A stretch of DNA of 32,766 nucleotides from Caryophanales bacterium UBA7057 (lineage in GTDB: Bacteria; Bacillota_I; Bacilli_A; RF39; UBA660): the NCBI GenBank assembly GCA_002493865.1, contig DLAC01000042.1, positions 1 to 32,766 on the forward strand, given 5' to 3'. Shown in pieces: positions 31,833-32,766 of this stretch; the first letter of the stretch is position 1, and each line of letters begins with the position of its first letter. The position numbers were made by a program, and so were the translations under genes. The notes beneath the pieces are model-generated. The model saw only the letters and a list, made by a program, of their open reading frames with translations, did no database searches and was not told the DNA's origin.

Positions 31833-32729
31833 ATGAAACAAGAAGCAAAATTCACTGTTCTTTGCATTTTACTCTTAGTACTTGCAATCATGGTGAATCT
31901 TACCTATCATACAAAAGATAAAAATAAAATTTATGTATCCAAGCAAGAATTGGATTCCCTAGCGACCGCAGATTCATTAGTAATTCGGGCTTGTAGTGGG
32001 GTAGGAACTGCAACAGAAAGGGATATGATCAAAGGAAAAACAGCATGGTCAGGAGATGAACTGATCACTGGTACGATGCCAACGGTTGATTCTGAAGTGG
32101 TTACTTTAAATGCAGGAGATACTTATATCATTCCAGAAGGGTATCATGATGGAAACATTCAAATCATTGTCAATGATTTAAATGACCTAACAGAAGGAAC
32201 TGCCACTTCTAAAGATATTGTAGAAGGTCAGACTGCATGGGTCAATGGAGAATTAATTACAGGAACGATACCCATTCATGAAAGTAGTGAAAGTATGACT
32301 TTAAATCCAGGGGATAGTTATACAATTCCAGAAGGATATCATACAAAAGATACTGTAATTACGACGACACCTTTAAGTGAGCTAACGGAAGGAAATATTA
32401 CAGCAGATTCACTGAGTGCCGGACAAATCGCATGGGTGAACGGAAAAAGAATTGTTGGGACTGGAAAGAGTAACCAAGATAGTTACCAGCAAGGATATAG
32501 TCAAACCGGAGGGAAAGGACGTGCTTATTTAAATCAAGTGAATACGAAAATGGTGATTGGCTCAGGGAATGGAGCGTCCAAATTACAAGGAACCGGTGCT
32601 GGTATCACGGTAGATGTAACTGGTTCTAATGCATCGAATGTTCTTTTGGCATATCGAACAAAACAAATGTTAGCGACATCTTCTTATCAAAGATTTTCTA
32701 CGACAATTCCAGATTACAGTTGCCAATAA
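31833..32729 (+). CDS. Membrane-anchored repeat protein, partner of the giant pseudopilin
   Basis: A 298-residue protein: one N-terminal membrane helix or uncleaved signal (about 8-27, FTVLCILLLVLAIMVN), a short spacer, then VIRAC as in the pseudopilin. Two full repeats and a cap follow (starts at residues 58, 122 and 187) with TAW, ITGTM/ITGTI, and IPEGYH. A glycine-rich C-terminal domain ends in YSCQ. GAGGTGA precedes ATG 31833. It is not a pilin: no Glu at +5 or FTLIELL. Co-transcribed with the pseudopilin. Function unknown; an extracellular structural or binding role is likely. Confidence 0.75.
   Translation: MKQEAKFTVLCILLLVLAIMVNLTYHTKDKNKIYVSKQELDSLATADSLVIRACSGVGTATERDMIKGKTAWSGDELITGTMPTVDSEVVTLNAGDTYIIPEGYHDGNIQIIVNDLNDLTEGTATSKDIVEGQTAWVNGELITGTIPIHESSESMTLNPGDSYTIPEGYHTKDTVITTTPLSELTEGNITADSLSAGQIAWVNGKRIVGTGKSNQDSYQQGYSQTGGKGRAYLNQVNTKMVIGSGNGASKLQGTGAGITVDVTGSNASNVLLAYRTKQMLATSSYQRFSTTIPDYSCQ
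32004..32465 (+). repeat. Second set of 64-65-residue repeats
   Basis: Two full units and a cap, with starts 64 and 65 residues apart, in the same family and the same two-plus-cap arrangement as at 30971-31429. Confidence 0.85.
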
Positions 32730-32766
32730 ACTTTTTAAAAACTCGCCAATTTTTAGAGTAAAGTCC

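Noticed and set aside
30971..32465. Possible prophage, because of phage-tail-like repeats
   Set aside because: There are no capsid, terminase, portal, integrase or lysis genes. Both proteins have host-type membrane anchors, one a prepilin signal.

Overview
The window (about one third G+C, standard genetic code with TGA used as a stop) comes from an endospore-forming, walled, low-GC Firmicute. SspI (small acid-soluble spore protein), GerE, GerM, SpoIIIAH, a SleB-type wall hydrolase, a PBP2A-like transpeptidase and the rbgA/rnhB and rimM/trmD pairs together point to the Bacilli side. I infer an uncultured gut-type Bacilli/Erysipelotrichia-like lineage, but no marker here fixes the genus.

Layout. 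0-3.3 kb: a GNAT acetyltransferase, then rbgA, a membrane-anchored lytic transglycosylase and rnhB. 3.4-4.0 kb: a Mn-type superoxide dismutase behind a sigma-E-like promoter. 4.1-8.9 kb: a TetR regulator with a consensus promoter and operator-like half-sites, co-transcribed with a heterodimeric ABC exporter. 9.0-13.5 kb: three pseudopilins, a membrane-embedded MurF-like ligase and endonuclease IV (nfo). 13.5-16.7 kb: a DUF2624-like gene (minus strand), a class B PBP, rpmG (bL33, too short for most ORF lists) and efp. 16.8-18.7 kb (minus strand): a zinc-ribbon protein with a nucleotidyltransferase-like motif, overlapping a PHP phosphoesterase gene. 18.8-20.3 kb: an unknown 206-aa protein, a lone spoIIIAH and gerE. 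20.4-23.7 kb: pyrK, pyrD and a fused pyrF-pyrE. 23.8-26.7 kb: gerM, tRNA-Arg(TCT) on minus, a SleB-type hydrolase and sspI on minus. 26.8-29.9 kb: a YgjP-like metalloprotein, a SpoU methyltransferase, rimM, trmD and an unknown 164-aa gene in one operon. 30.0-32.7 kb: a giant pseudopilin and a membrane-anchored partner that share a 64-residue repeat.

How it works together. Spore functions are scattered among housekeeping genes: SpoIIIAH and GerM (engulfment channel complex), GerE (late mother-cell regulator), SspI (spore DNA), SleB-like hydrolase, and probably the superoxide dismutase. The pyrimidine block converts dihydroorotate to UMP with three proteins. The most unusual content is the surface system: four pseudopilins with no pilus ATPase, platform protein or prepilin peptidase in the window. 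The largest carries Ig-like domains and repeats of a kind I associate with phage tails and surface proteins, next to a second protein built on the same repeats. No intergenic stretch exceeds 300 bases.
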